This document shows positions 1 to 8,380 of a stretch of 64,000 bases of DNA, one piece after another. The position numbers were made by a program, and so were the translations under genes. The stretch is from NCBI GenBank assembly GCA_903833275.1, contig CAILEP010000008.1, positions 1 to 64,000 of the forward strand. Direction: 5' to 3'. The notes under the pieces are model-generated. The model was not told the DNA's origin. It searched no databases and saw nothing but the letters and a program-made list of their open reading frames with translations. Position 1 is the stretch's first letter, and every line of letters starts with the position of its first letter. The DNA is from an uncultured Bdellovibrionales bacterium. GTDB taxonomy: Bacteria > Bdellovibrionota > Bdellovibrionia > Bdellovibrionales > UBA1609.

Positions 1-2
1 CT

Positions 3-167
3 GGCAAATTTGAGAAAAATGACCAGAGGCGCTTTTTCAAAATTTCGTTTGGTTCAATCCGTGAGGTACAGGCCATACTTGATTTAATTAAAAACGATGA
101 GCTTCTTGTCAAAGTTGATCGCTTGGCCGCTACGACTTGGTGCTTGATAAAAAGGGGCCCGCAATAA
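3..167 (+). CDS. C-terminal fragment of four-helix-bundle (S23-like) protein
   Basis: The open frame enters from the left window edge and stops with TAA; it is too short for the ORF track. The visible 54 residues contain RRFFKISFGSIREVQAILDL, which matches the C-terminal half of the four helix bundle family (S23 type, first described in 23S rRNA intervening sequences). Those proteins are about 120 residues long, so roughly half is missing beyond the edge. Members form small pentameric bundles and their cellular role is mostly unknown. The family call comes from pattern recognition only. Confidence 0.7.
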   Translation, partial: GKFEKNDQRRFFKISFGSIREVQAILDLIKNDELLVKVDRLAATTWCLIKRGPQ

Positions 168-411
168 GGGCGGGTGCAATTAATTGAATTACAGTTTTGG
201 TCATGCAGACGGCGGCCCACAGTAGCGGGACGGTTGCTGAAACCTGTTGCGGGGGCGGAGACCCGGTATAGTAATTTTCCACAAAAAGAAGAAAGATCGG
301 CTTAGCTGTATGGACTTAACTGTATGGCCTTAACTGACCAATCTTTTGACAACTCTCACTTTCTTTCACGACTACTTATAATTCGTAAATAATAGCGTAA
401 AATCGCTCGTT
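168..411. other. Intergenic region carrying conserved element copy 1
   Basis: This 244-bp stretch has no gene I can support. Most of it is the conserved element described separately (206..350 on the minus strand). It also holds a 14-bp tandem repeat at about 300-340, with units beginning CTTAGCTGTATGGA and CTTAACTGTATGGC. No good ribosome-binding site is visible before the gene starting at 412. Confidence 0.6.
206..350 (-). ncRNA. Conserved dispersed element, copy 1 (possible structured RNA)
   Basis: Read on the minus strand, this segment closely matches 58533..58653 on the plus strand. Shared blocks include GATCTTTCTT, TTTTTGTGGA, ACCGGGTCTC, GGTTTCAGCAAC, GTCCCGCTACTG and GGGCCGCCGTCTG, separated by variable linkers. 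A TTGTC-AAAG motif precedes both copies. Copy 1 has two extra 14-bp units between that motif and GATCTTTC. GC-rich blocks that are conserved while linkers vary suggest a structured RNA, but no open frame or known RNA family is recognisable. Strand is chosen because the upstream motif is shared. Confidence 0.5.
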
Positions 412-1395
412 ATGAACGAACGCGTAAAATTACTTTTTAAAACGATTCTTTTTACAGCAATGGTGCATGCCGTTCTCGCGCTTTCATCGGCCGAAGCCCT
501 CGCCGATCGCCTTGCCCTCGACCCAAATAATCTTACGACCACTGAAAAAAATCTCTACCAACTTTCTCATGCGGTTGATGAATCTGACCCCCGCTCGTTT
601 ATTAATTTTGCCACCCAATTTGCCGAAACCAGTGAATCGAAAGATATTTTACTGCGCATTCTTGCTCAAATTATAACGCCACCCTACGGCCGATGGATTG
701 GCCAGTGGGGCACCGCCCTGTCGAATGGTGTTTTTGCCGGCGAAATCAGTTCACCACACTCCGCGCAATTGAGCGAACCGACCATTGATCGCTCTGCTCT
801 GAATTTTAGAACTTATCAAATTCTTCTAGCTCTTGAAGCGCTCGCCATTGAAAATAGCCTTAGCGACTCGAATCACCCAGCTCGCCAAACTTTGCTTGAG
901 ACCCGCGCAGCCCATCTACTAGAAACGCTTCGCTTTGTTATCGAATCTGGCTTGCCTCCTAAAAAAATACAAACCACACAAGACATACCGAAAATATTCG
1001 AATCTCTATACACTCAGGCGCTCTTGCGAGCCTACAACCTCTATCTTTCAAGTTCGGACGACCAAAAGATCATCAATTTGAAACGACAAATTTTTAGCCG
1101 GCTTCTCAAAAATGAAATGAACCACTTGTTACGCGATCGCGTTCGCCTGGTCACCCGTGCCACAATGGGCGAAGTGAAAAATGAAAATATCGCCCTGGCC
1201 GACCCGTTGGGGGCTATTCATGGCGCACTCAAACTCGTTGCTCTTATTATCCGAGCTGAAGACTACTCGACACCACACCGAATGGTCTTGCCTGGTTGCA
1301 GTGCTATTTCAACCACCGAATGCTATCCAAAGCGAACCTATCGGCTCATCAATGACTTTGCAAAAGCGAACTGCCTCGATTTGCTTCAGCCATAA
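412..1395 (+). CDS. Secreted protein of unknown function
   Basis: This 327-residue protein starts with a typical signal peptide (basic NERVKLLFK, hydrophobic stretch, AEALA cleavage region near residue 31), so it is probably exported to the periplasm. The remainder is mostly helical-looking and has no motif I recognise. Two cysteines near the C-terminus (CSAISTTEC) and a third shortly after (ANCL) could form a disulphide. The ATG at 412 has no clear Shine-Dalgarno sequence. It converges on mscL with only 15 bp between the ends, so it does not belong to the chemotaxis genes beyond. Confidence 0.6.
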   Translation: MNERVKLLFKTILFTAMVHAVLALSSAEALADRLALDPNNLTTTEKNLYQLSHAVDESDPRSFINFATQFAETSESKDILLRILAQIITPPYGRWIGQWGTALSNGVFAGEISSPHSAQLSEPTIDRSALNFRTYQILLALEALAIENSLSDSNHPARQTLLETRAAHLLETLRFVIESGLPPKKIQTTQDIPKIFESLYTQALLRAYNLYLSSSDDQKIINLKRQIFSRLLKNEMNHLLRDRVRLVTRATMGEVKNENIALADPLGAIHGALKLVALIIRAEDYSTPHRMVLPGCSAISTTECYPKRTYRLINDFAKANCLDLLQP

Positions 1396-1410
1396 TTGCC
1401 ATTCGTGCTA

Positions 1411-1710
1411 TTATTTTTTTGCGACGGTTGTCTCTTTCAAAATTTTCTTGGCGAAAAAAAACACCAAAGCCGCCACAATCAGAAAATCGATCGTGGCTGA
1501 GAGAAATTTGCCATAGTAAATACCGCTGACTTGCAATTTAGCGATATCATCGGCGCCTACATGGCGCAAAATTGGTTGCAATAACCCTGGGGTAATCACG
1601 TCGTTAACGAGACTGGTTACAACATTATTGACCTTGCCACCAATAATGACGGCAATGGCGAGCCCGACGACCCCATACTCTTTTAAAAAGGCGAGAAATT
1701 CTTTGTGCAT
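1411..1710 (-). CDS. mscL: MscL-family mechanosensitive channel
   Basis: MscL forms a homopentameric inner-membrane pore that opens under membrane tension and releases solutes on osmotic downshock. The N-terminus KEFLAFLKEYGVVGLAIAVI followed by IGGKVNNVVTSLVNDVI is the family's first transmembrane helix, including the conserved small/hydrophobic pore-lining stretch. The second membrane helix is FLSATIDFLIVAALVFFFAKK. At 99 residues it is shorter than E. coli MscL (136); the periplasmic loop and the C-terminal helical bundle are reduced. An AGGGGT ribosome-binding site lies upstream of the ATG. It follows cheW by 15 bp and may be co-transcribed with cheA-cheW. Confidence 0.85.
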   Translation of the reverse strand: MHKEFLAFLKEYGVVGLAIAVIIGGKVNNVVTSLVNDVITPGLLQPILRHVGADDIAKLQVSGIYYGKFLSATIDFLIVAALVFFFAKKILKETTVAKK

Positions 1711-1725
1711 AAAAACCCCTATGCG

Positions 1726-2220
1726 CTATTTAATCGTAGCGTTGTTCAAAAGCTGAGGCACGCGCGATAAATCGATTAAGGTGACCATACCACCTTCGCG
1801 CTTACCGATACCGAGAAAATAATCAGCACCTTCACGCGTGGAGACCCCTCCGGTTTGATCGATATCGGCCTCAGGTATTTCGGCCACCGCCGTACAGCGA
1901 TCGACGACCGCACCCATGACCCCATTGGCGGTATCAAAAATTAAAATCGAAAGTGACTGCTTGGGCTCGACCTTTAAGACTTTACGAAGATCGATGACAC
2001 CAATCACCTCACCTCGCAAATTAATCACCCCTTCGAAAGCGATATTCGAATTCGGGACTGGTTTCGGCGCTCGATTCTCGATGACCTCTCGAACTTGTAA
2101 AATCGGCGTGCCGTAGGTTTCGCCCCCAAGTTGAAAAAGCATATATTTAAATTTCGAACGGTCTTCAAATAGATTGTTCTCCAACTCGGCCTCCACGTCG
2201 TTTGCCTTCAAAAAATACAT
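1726..2220 (-). CDS. cheW: Chemotaxis coupling protein CheW
   Basis: CheW links chemoreceptors to the kinase CheA at the inner-face signalling arrays. The 164-residue protein is a single CheW domain: MLFQLGGETYGTPILQVREV, then INLRGEVIGVIDLRKVL, and a conserved VVDRCTAVAEIPEADI segment. The start is uncertain. The ATG at 2220 makes the gene overlap the end of cheA by 56 bp; an internal ATG at 2142 would remove the overlap but trim the first strand. Translational coupling to cheA is likely in either case. Confidence 0.9.
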   Translation of the reverse strand: MYFLKANDVEAELENNLFEDRSKFKYMLFQLGGETYGTPILQVREVIENRAPKPVPNSNIAFEGVINLRGEVIGVIDLRKVLKVEPKQSLSILIFDTANGVMGAVVDRCTAVAEIPEADIDQTGGVSTREGADYFLGIGKREGGMVTLIDLSRVPQLLNNATIK

Positions 2221-3976
2221 CTGCCATTTCTTTTACATTGATAATCAAGCTAGGCTCACCGTTTGACAATACGGTTGAGCCGGTCATGTTTCTAAGTTTC
2301 GCCAAATAACCTTTAAGAGGTCGCACAAACACCTGTTGTTGCTCGAGCACGCCCTCAACGCGAATGCCAATGACCTGGTCTTGATAATGAATCACAAGAA
2401 CGCAATTGCTCGTATCGATCACTGTCGACCCAGATGACTCTACTTTCAAAAATGTATCCAGTGGCACTATCGGCACGACACGATTGCGCAGGTTCGTCAT
2501 GGCGGGGTAAAGCGCCGAGATTTCAATTTTCATATCCTGCACATCTAAAATTTCGGCCACGTCTTGGGTGGGTATGCAGTAGAGATGGCCCTTATTCATA
2601 ACGACCAGTACGTCGATCAAACTGACGTTGGTTGGCAAAATAAAAACGAATTCAGTGCCCTGGTCTTTAACGGTTTTAATGCTCATCTGACCGCCCAAAT
2701 TGAGCAGCTCTTTTTTCACAACCTCAAGGCCAATGCCCCGCCCTGAAACGTCTGTCACGTTAGCGGCGGTTGAGAAGCCAGGCTCGAATATCAATTGAAT
2801 AATTTCATCCTGGCTAAGCCTTTGATCAGCGGTAACCAACCCCTTCTCGATACCTTTTTTAAAAATTCGGTCAATATCGAGACCTTGCCCATCGTCCTTC
2901 ATCGAAATAGAAACCCCGTGAGGCACAATCGAGGCAGAAATATGAATCGTGCCGTTTTCAGGCTTACCTTTTTTGACTCGCGCTGCTGGTAACTCAAGAC
3001 CGTGATCAATCGCATTGCGAAGCAAATGTAATAGCGGGTCAAAAATTCGATTGAGCACAGCCTTATCAACGGCGACATCTTGCCCATCCATCAATAGCTG
3101 AAGGGGCTTTTGCAACTGAATTGAAAGCTCCATGGCGGCACGCTCAAGTTTTGAATACAGACCGAGCATTGGCAACATTCTCAGGTCAAGAACGGTCATG
3201 CGCATGTTTCGCACTAACTTGTCACACAACAAGATGGCTTCTCTCACCGACCCCGAATCAAGTTTATCTTCATAACGACCGCGAGAGACGATGGCTTGTG
3301 CCAGAGTGAGTTCACCCACCTGCTGAATGAGCGCGTCTAATTTTTGCGACGGCACCCTCAAAGTATCGGTGGCAGAAATAAAGGCCTCTGCCTCAGGCGC
3401 CTGATCAGATGACCGGCCGGACGAGTCATCTGATGAACCACCTGACGACCCTGCCTTACCAGCTGCTGGCTGTGCAGCCCCCGCCGATTTCTCAAGCTTT
3501 GCCGAATCAGAGGCTACGGATAGCGGCGGCGCCGCCGACGAGTCGGCCGCGCCAGAGACAGCCGAAGTGACAACGCCGTCCACTGCCGTACCCGGAACCC
3601 AAATTTCGATTTTGGCGAGAACGTTCAAATCGGTAGGAACATAATTTGCGTCTCGAACCATGTTCTGAATCCAGACTCGCAGAAACCGCTCGACCTCAAG
3701 CAATATCAGTCTGAGCGATGGCTCTTTGGGGTCCGCACCAGAGTCTTCGATCACATTCAATCGGCTTTCAAGCCGATGGATGGTGTCTTTCATCTGATCA
3801 AAACCAATCAAACCCGCATTGCCCTTAAGGTTGTGGGCGCAGCGTTTGAGAGAACGAAAGGTTTCTTTTTTATCTGTGGTGGGCGCGCGAACACATGCTC
3901 CCTCCCACTCTTTCAAAATTTCGAGAGCGTCCTCTTGAAAGGCCTCAAGCATCAGTGCACTAGTTGGTTTTGCCAT
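2165..3976 (-). CDS. cheA: Chemotaxis histidine kinase CheA
   Basis: CheA autophosphorylates under receptor control and passes phosphate to response regulators. Domains in order: an Hpt domain with the phosphorylated histidine in AHNLKGNAG (His48); an acidic/serine-rich linker (about 135-195); a dimerisation helix (LDALIQQVGELTLAQAIVSR); an ATPase domain with N box (LLRNAIDHGLE), DDGQGLD and GRGIGLEVV; and a C-terminal CheW-like domain. At 603 residues it lacks an obvious P2 domain, where the low-complexity linker sits. It overlaps cheW and is divergent from the cheY operon, so both arms probably form one pathway. Confidence 0.95.
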   Translation of the reverse strand: MAKPTSALMLEAFQEDALEILKEWEGACVRAPTTDKKETFRSLKRCAHNLKGNAGLIGFDQMKDTIHRLESRLNVIEDSGADPKEPSLRLILLEVERFLRVWIQNMVRDANYVPTDLNVLAKIEIWVPGTAVDGVVTSAVSGAADSSAAPPLSVASDSAKLEKSAGAAQPAAGKAGSSGGSSDDSSGRSSDQAPEAEAFISATDTLRVPSQKLDALIQQVGELTLAQAIVSRGRYEDKLDSGSVREAILLCDKLVRNMRMTVLDLRMLPMLGLYSKLERAAMELSIQLQKPLQLLMDGQDVAVDKAVLNRIFDPLLHLLRNAIDHGLELPAARVKKGKPENGTIHISASIVPHGVSISMKDDGQGLDIDRIFKKGIEKGLVTADQRLSQDEIIQLIFEPGFSTAANVTDVSGRGIGLEVVKKELLNLGGQMSIKTVKDQGTEFVFILPTNVSLIDVLVVMNKGHLYCIPTQDVAEILDVQDMKIEISALYPAMTNLRNRVVPIVPLDTFLKVESSGSTVIDTSNCVLVIHYQDQVIGIRVEGVLEQQQVFVRPLKGYLAKLRNMTGSTVLSNGEPSLIINVKEMADVFFEGKRRGGRVGEQSI

Positions 3977-3980
3977 TTAT

Positions 3981-4019
3981 TAAGTCTAGGACATTATTGG
4001 CAAAAAACAATAAGACTTA
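3981..4019. other. Hairpin in the cheA leader
   Basis: Nested inverted repeats TAAGTC/GACTTA and TTATTG/CAATAA enclose a short A-rich loop directly upstream of cheA. In a minus-strand transcript this would fold close to the start codon and could act as an operator or leader structure. Function is unknown. Confidence 0.3.
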
Positions 4020-4041
4020 GGCCGAGTCCGATAATTGGCAA

Positions 4042-4071
4042 TTTACAGTGTGGGTTGAAAGTGGCTACAAT
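4042..4071 (+). promoter_or_regulatory. Candidate sigma70-type promoter for the cheY operon
   Basis: A TTTACA box and a TACAAT box are separated by 18 bp and lie about 28 bp upstream of the cheY GTG start in the cheA/cheY divergent region. The call rests on match and position only. Confidence 0.4.
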
Positions 4072-4099
4072 CTAACCAACGTTCTAGAGAGGGTACACC

Positions 4100-4495
4100 G
4101 TGGCTTTACCAGAAAATGCTACTGCACTTGTCGTTGATGATATGAAACTTGCCCGCCTTCGTATGGCAGAGGCGTGCCGCTCCGTGGGCTTTAAAAACGT
4201 CATCGAGGCGGCCAATGGCAAAGAAGCCTGGCGACAAATCACGGTAGAAAATTTAGTGCCCTCCCTCATATTAACTGATTACAACATGCCCGACATGGAT
4301 GGCCTTCGATTTCTCGAACTCGTGCGAAAAAATGATGTCACAAAAGACATTCCAGTTCTTTTTGTAACATCAGAAACCGAGATCTCTTTTATTATGAAAG
4401 CGGTTTCAGGCGGAGTGACTGAGTTCGTGGTCAAACCCTTCGCCGATGAGCTTTTGATACAAAAAATTCAAGCGATCTTACCGAAAATTGTTTAG
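4100..4495 (+). CDS. cheY: CheY-like response regulator
   Basis: This is a stand-alone receiver domain of 131 residues. The acidic pocket is in VVDDMK, the phosphorylated aspartate is Asp60 in LILTDYNMPDMDG, the switch threonine is in FVTSE and the conserved lysine is in VVKPF. With no output domain it should act by protein contact, as CheY does at the flagellar motor or with other targets. The start is GTG preceded by GAGAGGG. It opens a plus-strand operon with a STAS-CheX protein, a soluble receptor and CheR-CheB, facing away from cheA. Confidence 0.9.
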   Translation: MALPENATALVVDDMKLARLRMAEACRSVGFKNVIEAANGKEAWRQITVENLVPSLILTDYNMPDMDGLRFLELVRKNDVTKDIPVLFVTSETEISFIMKAVSGGVTEFVVKPFADELLIQKIQAILPKIV

Positions 4496-4509
4496 GCTGG
4501 GGTGCTGAT

Positions 4510-5346
4510 TTGGCACTTTTCAAAAGCACAGTCATTCAAACTGTACACTACGTTGAAGTGCCAACGATAGTGGCTGAAGCCGAGAGCGGTCAACTTCAAG
4601 GCCTCGCTGAAAAATGGGCCAAACTGCCGGTTGAGGTTCACGTTTTTGATTTTAAGAATGTCGAGAATGTTGACCCGCATTTCTACGATCATTTTATTAG
4701 TTTTAAAAAAATGGCGCAGGCCAAAAATACTCAAGTGATTTCGATCAATTTTCGCCCCCGCATGCTCGAAAAGATCAAAAAAGAGGGCCGAGAAAAGACC
4801 TTGGGCTATGTCGCCAGCATCGACGCTGTACAACCAAGTGGGGCCAAAGACTCGGATACTGAAGTTCGCAATTGGTTGGTGAAATACCTGGTCGCCGCCT
4901 CGCGCTCTGCCATGAACACCATGTTTAACACCACTGTTGCGGCTGACGAGAACTATCGAGAGAACATTAAGGCCTTTCGTCTAGATGAATTTTATAGAAT
5001 CGCCTACGTCGAGGCCAAAGGCCGATTGATAAGTGCTCGCTTTTATCTTTGCTTCGACAAGAAAACTCTCGAGGCACTTACTCGAATTTTTTTGCCGTCT
5101 ACGACGATACCGCTCGATGACGAACTGATCAGCTCAACCGCAACAGAATTGCTCAACCTTATGTACGGGGTGGCGAAATCAAAAATAAATGACGAGCGTG
5201 CCTACGATTTGCCCAATGCAATCCCGGTCTTGATCTCGCCATCTGAGGCAGCAAAAGGTCGAGCCGCTGACGCGAAGAACATTTGCGTCATCCCATTCGC
5301 AACGCCAGTCGGGTCTTACTATCTCGAAATCGACTTTAGTACGTAA
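4510..5346 (+). CDS. STAS-like and CheX-like fusion protein
   Basis: The 278-residue protein appears to have two parts. Residues 1 to about 105 resemble a STAS/anti-sigma-antagonist-type fold (VEVHVFDFKNVENVDPHFYDHF, then QVISINFRPRML). The C-terminal part resembles CheX/CheC phosphatases, with the signature ELLNLMYGVAK giving the expected Glu213 and Asn216 (E-x-x-N). CheX dephosphorylates CheY-P. Its position one gene after cheY fits a phosphatase for that regulator. The start is a TTG with a weak ribosome-binding site, 14 bp after cheY. The STAS assignment is tentative; the CheX motif is stronger. Confidence 0.65.
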   Translation: MALFKSTVIQTVHYVEVPTIVAEAESGQLQGLAEKWAKLPVEVHVFDFKNVENVDPHFYDHFISFKKMAQAKNTQVISINFRPRMLEKIKKEGREKTLGYVASIDAVQPSGAKDSDTEVRNWLVKYLVAASRSAMNTMFNTTVAADENYRENIKAFRLDEFYRIAYVEAKGRLISARFYLCFDKKTLEALTRIFLPSTTIPLDDELISSTATELLNLMYGVAKSKINDERAYDLPNAIPVLISPSEAAKGRAADAKNICVIPFATPVGSYYLEIDFST

Positions 5347-5394
5347 TCATTCTATTTCACTTCGAACCCGAGTGCACCGATAGTATTATTAACT

Positions 5395-6366
5395 ATGGGT
5401 TTATTATCAAAAATGTTCGGCTCAAATTTGGCCGCTAATGTGAACCGTGTCAAAACGGCCGGGGCCTCGCAGCTTTCAGGCAAAGTAAAAGCGGCCTTTC
5501 AAAAACTCACCGAATCGGCGACCGAGCAGTCGTCGGCTGTTCAAGAGACCATGGCCTCAATTGAACAAATGCGATCTATGCTGACTCAAACCGACCACCA
5601 CGTTTCTCACAGCTTGTCGTTAGCCCAAAAGGCCTCAGATGATAGCGACAAGCGTTTAAAAACCGTTCAAAAAATGCAAAGCGCTTTGATGGCCGTTAAA
5701 CAATCAAATGAACTGCTTAATGATTTGCAGGCAATTTTCGCGGCAATTAAAAATAAAACTCGCGTCATCAATGACATCGTATTTAAAACTCAGTTGCTTT
5801 CGTTCAACGCTTCAATTGAAGCTGCTAGAGCCGGCCATTTCGGCAAAGGTTTTTCAGTGGTGGCCGAAGAAGTGGGTCGTCTCGCCCAAACGAGCGGTAA
5901 AGCCTCAAAAGAAATTGAAACTTTAATCTACGAATCGCAAAAGAAAGCCACTTCAGTCGTAAGCGAAGTGATCGCACGAGCTGAAGAGGGGGCGAATGTT
6001 TCGACAGAGGCTTTGGCTAGCTTTGAAGAGATGGGCAATGTCATTTCTGAAATTTCAAAGAGCCTCACAGCAATGAGTGAGGCCAGTCGCGAACAGCTTC
6101 AGGGTATAGAGCAAACCACAATGGCCATCGAAAAAATCAACCGCCTGGCCGATGAGAACCGAAAAAGTGCCGAAGGCGTTTTGCATCTCGCCGACGAGGC
6201 CGGAAAACAATTACCCCTAATGCCTTCGGCCCCGCAGACTAAACAGTCGCGAAGCGAACTACTTAAAATCGTCGAAAATATTTCGCAACCCGCCATCAAA
6301 CCCGTTGTTCATGCCGACATTAAAAACATTAACGCCGATCACGATACTTTTAAGCCGCAGTCATAA
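5395..6366 (+). CDS. Soluble methyl-accepting chemoreceptor signalling protein
   Basis: This 323-residue protein has no membrane segment and consists almost entirely of the long antiparallel coiled coil of chemoreceptors. The hairpin tip reads [17 protein letters not shown] then [15 protein letters not shown]; the usual form is QTNLLALNAAIEAARAG, so the tip is a lineage variant. Glutamate/glutamine/alanine-rich stretches flank it and could be methylation sites for the neighbouring CheR-CheB protein. No input domain is recognisable in the short N-terminus. It probably forms or joins cytoplasmic arrays with CheA and CheW encoded next door. Confidence 0.85.
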   Translation: MGLLSKMFGSNLAANVNRVKTAGASQLSGKVKAAFQKLTESATEQSSAVQETMASIEQMRSMLTQTDHHVSHSLSLAQKASDDSDKRLKTVQKMQSALMAVKQSNELLNDLQAIFAAIKNKTRVINDIVFKTQLLSFNASIEAARAGHFGKGFSVVAEEVGRLAQTSGKASKEIETLIYESQKKATSVVSEVIARAEEGANVSTEALASFEEMGNVISEISKSLTAMSEASREQLQGIEQTTMAIEKINRLADENRKSAEGVLHLADEAGKQLPLMPSAPQTKQSRSELLKIVENISQPAIKPVVHADIKNINADHDTFKPQS

Positions 6367-6373
6367 ATAGTGA

Positions 6374-7816
6374 ATGACAGATCAAGATAAAGAGCTCATT
6401 TTTTTACTGGCACAAAAACTGACTGGGGCCCACCCAGAGGGCACTTTTCAACACGGCATTTTTCTTACCAATATCGAAAAAAGAATGCGCGAGACTAAAA
6501 TCACCTCCGTGCCCGCCTACCTTAAATTTGCCAAAGAAAATGCCGCCGAAAACTCGCACCTTATTTCGGCACTGAGCATTCACACCACCTCGTGGTTTCG
6601 CGAAAATCCGCATTACGTTATTCTGCAAAAAATTATTCTCGATTTCGTTCAACAAAATCGACCCTTTCGCACCTGGAGTGCCGCCGCCTCTACCGGCGAA
6701 GAGGTCTACTCGCTCGCATTGCTATTTGAAGAATTTCGCGGCTTTCACCCTAGTTTTGACTATTCTATTATGGGCACAGATATTGACCCCGTATCGCTCG
6801 AAACCGCTCAAAAAGCCGTTTACGACAAAAAGCATCTACTTGGCCCAGTGGCTTTTTACAAAAAACACGTGCTTCTTGGTAGCGGCCCTACTGAAAATTA
6901 TTTTACCTTTACCAAGGGCTTACGAAGTCGTTGCCAGTTCAAGCCTCACGACATTCGCGAACCGCTTAAAAATTCGGGGCAATTTGAGCTTATTGTTTGC
7001 CGAAATATTTTGATCTATTTTCCAGCACCCGAGGTCGAAATGATTATCAAAACTCTTATTGGCCATTTGCGCCCCGGTGGTCACCTTATTTTGGGCCACT
7101 CTGAAATGATTGATTATCAACGCCTCGGCCTTTCGCTACGCGGCCACTCGGTCTATCAAAAGCCATCTGAAAAGGCCGTCAAAGCCGCGGCAAAACCAGA
7201 AGAGGCAGAACCTACAATCTTAAAGAAACCGAACCCAGCGTTCAGGCCTGAGTTAATTGTAATAGGGGCCAGCACCGGGGGCCCTCAAGCACTTTCGCAA
7301 GTTCTATCAGGTGTGGGCTCGCCCAATTGCCCGCCCATCATTATAGTGCAACATATCGCTGCCAAATTTGCTCATGGCTTTGCTGAAAATGTCAGCGGGC
7401 ACTCGGGGCTCAAATTGGGCGACACCAAAGACGGCACCGTTCTGCAAAAAGGCCATATCTACGTATCTGAGCTCGACTGCCACCTCGGCGTTGAATTAAC
7501 CACCGCCGGTCACGTTATTCGCCAGGTAAAAAAGCCGGCGATCAACGGCCACCGACCAAGCGTTGATTACCTTTTCACCTCGGTAATCGACAGCGCCAAG
7601 AAGACACTGGCAATATTATTGTCGGGCATGGGCCATGACGGCTGCATTGGCATGGAGCAACTTCACATCAATGGCGCCTACACCATGGCCCAATCTGAAA
7701 AAGACTGTGTGGTATTCGGCATGCCGAAAGAAGCAATCGATGCGAAGGCTGTCGATTTTATCGGCACAGCCCCGCAGATTCAAAGTCAAATTGTTGAACT
7801 GATTCGCCGCAATTAA
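6374..7816 (+). CDS. CheR-CheB fusion: receptor methyltransferase and methylesterase
   Basis: The 480-residue protein joins the two opposing adaptation enzymes. Residues 1 to about 265 are CheR: TSWFRENPHY, the SAM-binding WSAAASTGEEVYSLA, GTDIDP and VCRNILIYF. After a short lysine/alanine/proline linker, residues about 291-480 are the CheB catalytic domain, with the expected Ser300 (GASTGG), His327 (IVQHI) and Asp422 (GMGHDG). The receiver domain that normally inhibits and activates CheB is absent, so feedback from CheA must work differently. The start is 7 bp after the receptor gene stop. CheB-CheR fusions exist, but usually in the order CheB-CheR. Confidence 0.93.
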   Translation: MTDQDKELIFLLAQKLTGAHPEGTFQHGIFLTNIEKRMRETKITSVPAYLKFAKENAAENSHLISALSIHTTSWFRENPHYVILQKIILDFVQQNRPFRTWSAAASTGEEVYSLALLFEEFRGFHPSFDYSIMGTDIDPVSLETAQKAVYDKKHLLGPVAFYKKHVLLGSGPTENYFTFTKGLRSRCQFKPHDIREPLKNSGQFELIVCRNILIYFPAPEVEMIIKTLIGHLRPGGHLILGHSEMIDYQRLGLSLRGHSVYQKPSEKAVKAAAKPEEAEPTILKKPNPAFRPELIVIGASTGGPQALSQVLSGVGSPNCPPIIIVQHIAAKFAHGFAENVSGHSGLKLGDTKDGTVLQKGHIYVSELDCHLGVELTTAGHVIRQVKKPAINGHRPSVDYLFTSVIDSAKKTLAILLSGMGHDGCIGMEQLHINGAYTMAQSEKDCVVFGMPKEAIDAKAVDFIGTAPQIQSQIVELIRRN

Positions 7817-7818
7817 GT

Positions 7819-8364
7819 CTATTCGGCGTGAACTGAGGTCAAGTAATCGACCACAGCTTTTTGATCACTGAGATTAGCAAGGCCAAGCGGAGTTAATCCG
7901 TCTTGCGATTTAATTTTTAGATTTGCCCCACTGAGAACAAGAAATTTCACCACGTCAAGTCGGCCGTCGATCGAAGCGAGCCCCACTGCAGTAAAACCCT
8001 TACCCGATTTCAAATTGATATCGGCGCCGCCCTTAATCAGCTCTTTAACCGCATCGATATTACCCTGTTTCGAAGCCGCCATGAGCGCCGTCATACCAGT
8101 TGCATCTTTGGCATTTACATTGACTTTTTTCTCGATTAAAAAACTGACGATCGGGGTATACCCGCGCAACGCTGCAAGCATCAGTGGAGTCAAACCTTTT
8201 TCTGTAGCCGCGTTTACATCGGCGCCATGCTCAACAAGCGTTTTCATCTGATCCATGGCCCCCGTCATCGCGGCCCGAATCAGTTGCGCCCCAGAATCAT
8301 CGGCCGCAAATGCCACCGACCCTAGAAGTATCATCAATGTTGTAAAAACTCTTTTCACTTGCAA
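7819..8364 (-). CDS. Secreted ankyrin-repeat protein
   Basis: The 181-residue protein has a signal peptide (MQVKRVFTTLMILLGSVAFA) followed by about five ankyrin repeats covering the rest, with typical G-x-TPLMLAALRG and GADINLKSGKGFT turns. Ankyrin arrays bind partner proteins; the partner here is unknown, and export points to the periplasm. It sits 16 bp downstream of the membrane chemoreceptor gene on the same strand, so co-expression is likely. It converges tightly on the CheR-CheB gene with 2 bp between stops. Confidence 0.85.
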   Translation of the reverse strand: MQVKRVFTTLMILLGSVAFAADDSGAQLIRAAMTGAMDQMKTLVEHGADVNAATEKGLTPLMLAALRGYTPIVSFLIEKKVNVNAKDATGMTALMAASKQGNIDAVKELIKGGADINLKSGKGFTAVGLASIDGRLDVVKFLVLSGANLKIKSQDGLTPLGLANLSDQKAVVDYLTSVHAE

Positions 8365-8380
8365 ACCTTCTGCGTTCTTT

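Noticed and set aside
206-350. Cobalamin riboswitch, from the GTCCCGCTACTG block of the conserved element
   Set aside because: The block resembles the B12-box neighbourhood, but the upstream GGTG/AATCC region and the downstream GCCACTG and GGGAAGGC blocks are missing, and neither copy precedes a B12-related gene.
206-350. GEMM-type c-di-GMP riboswitch, from GTAGCGGG on the plus strand
   Set aside because: The conserved ACGCAAAGCC and GGCAAACC segments are absent; the short similarity is probably chance.
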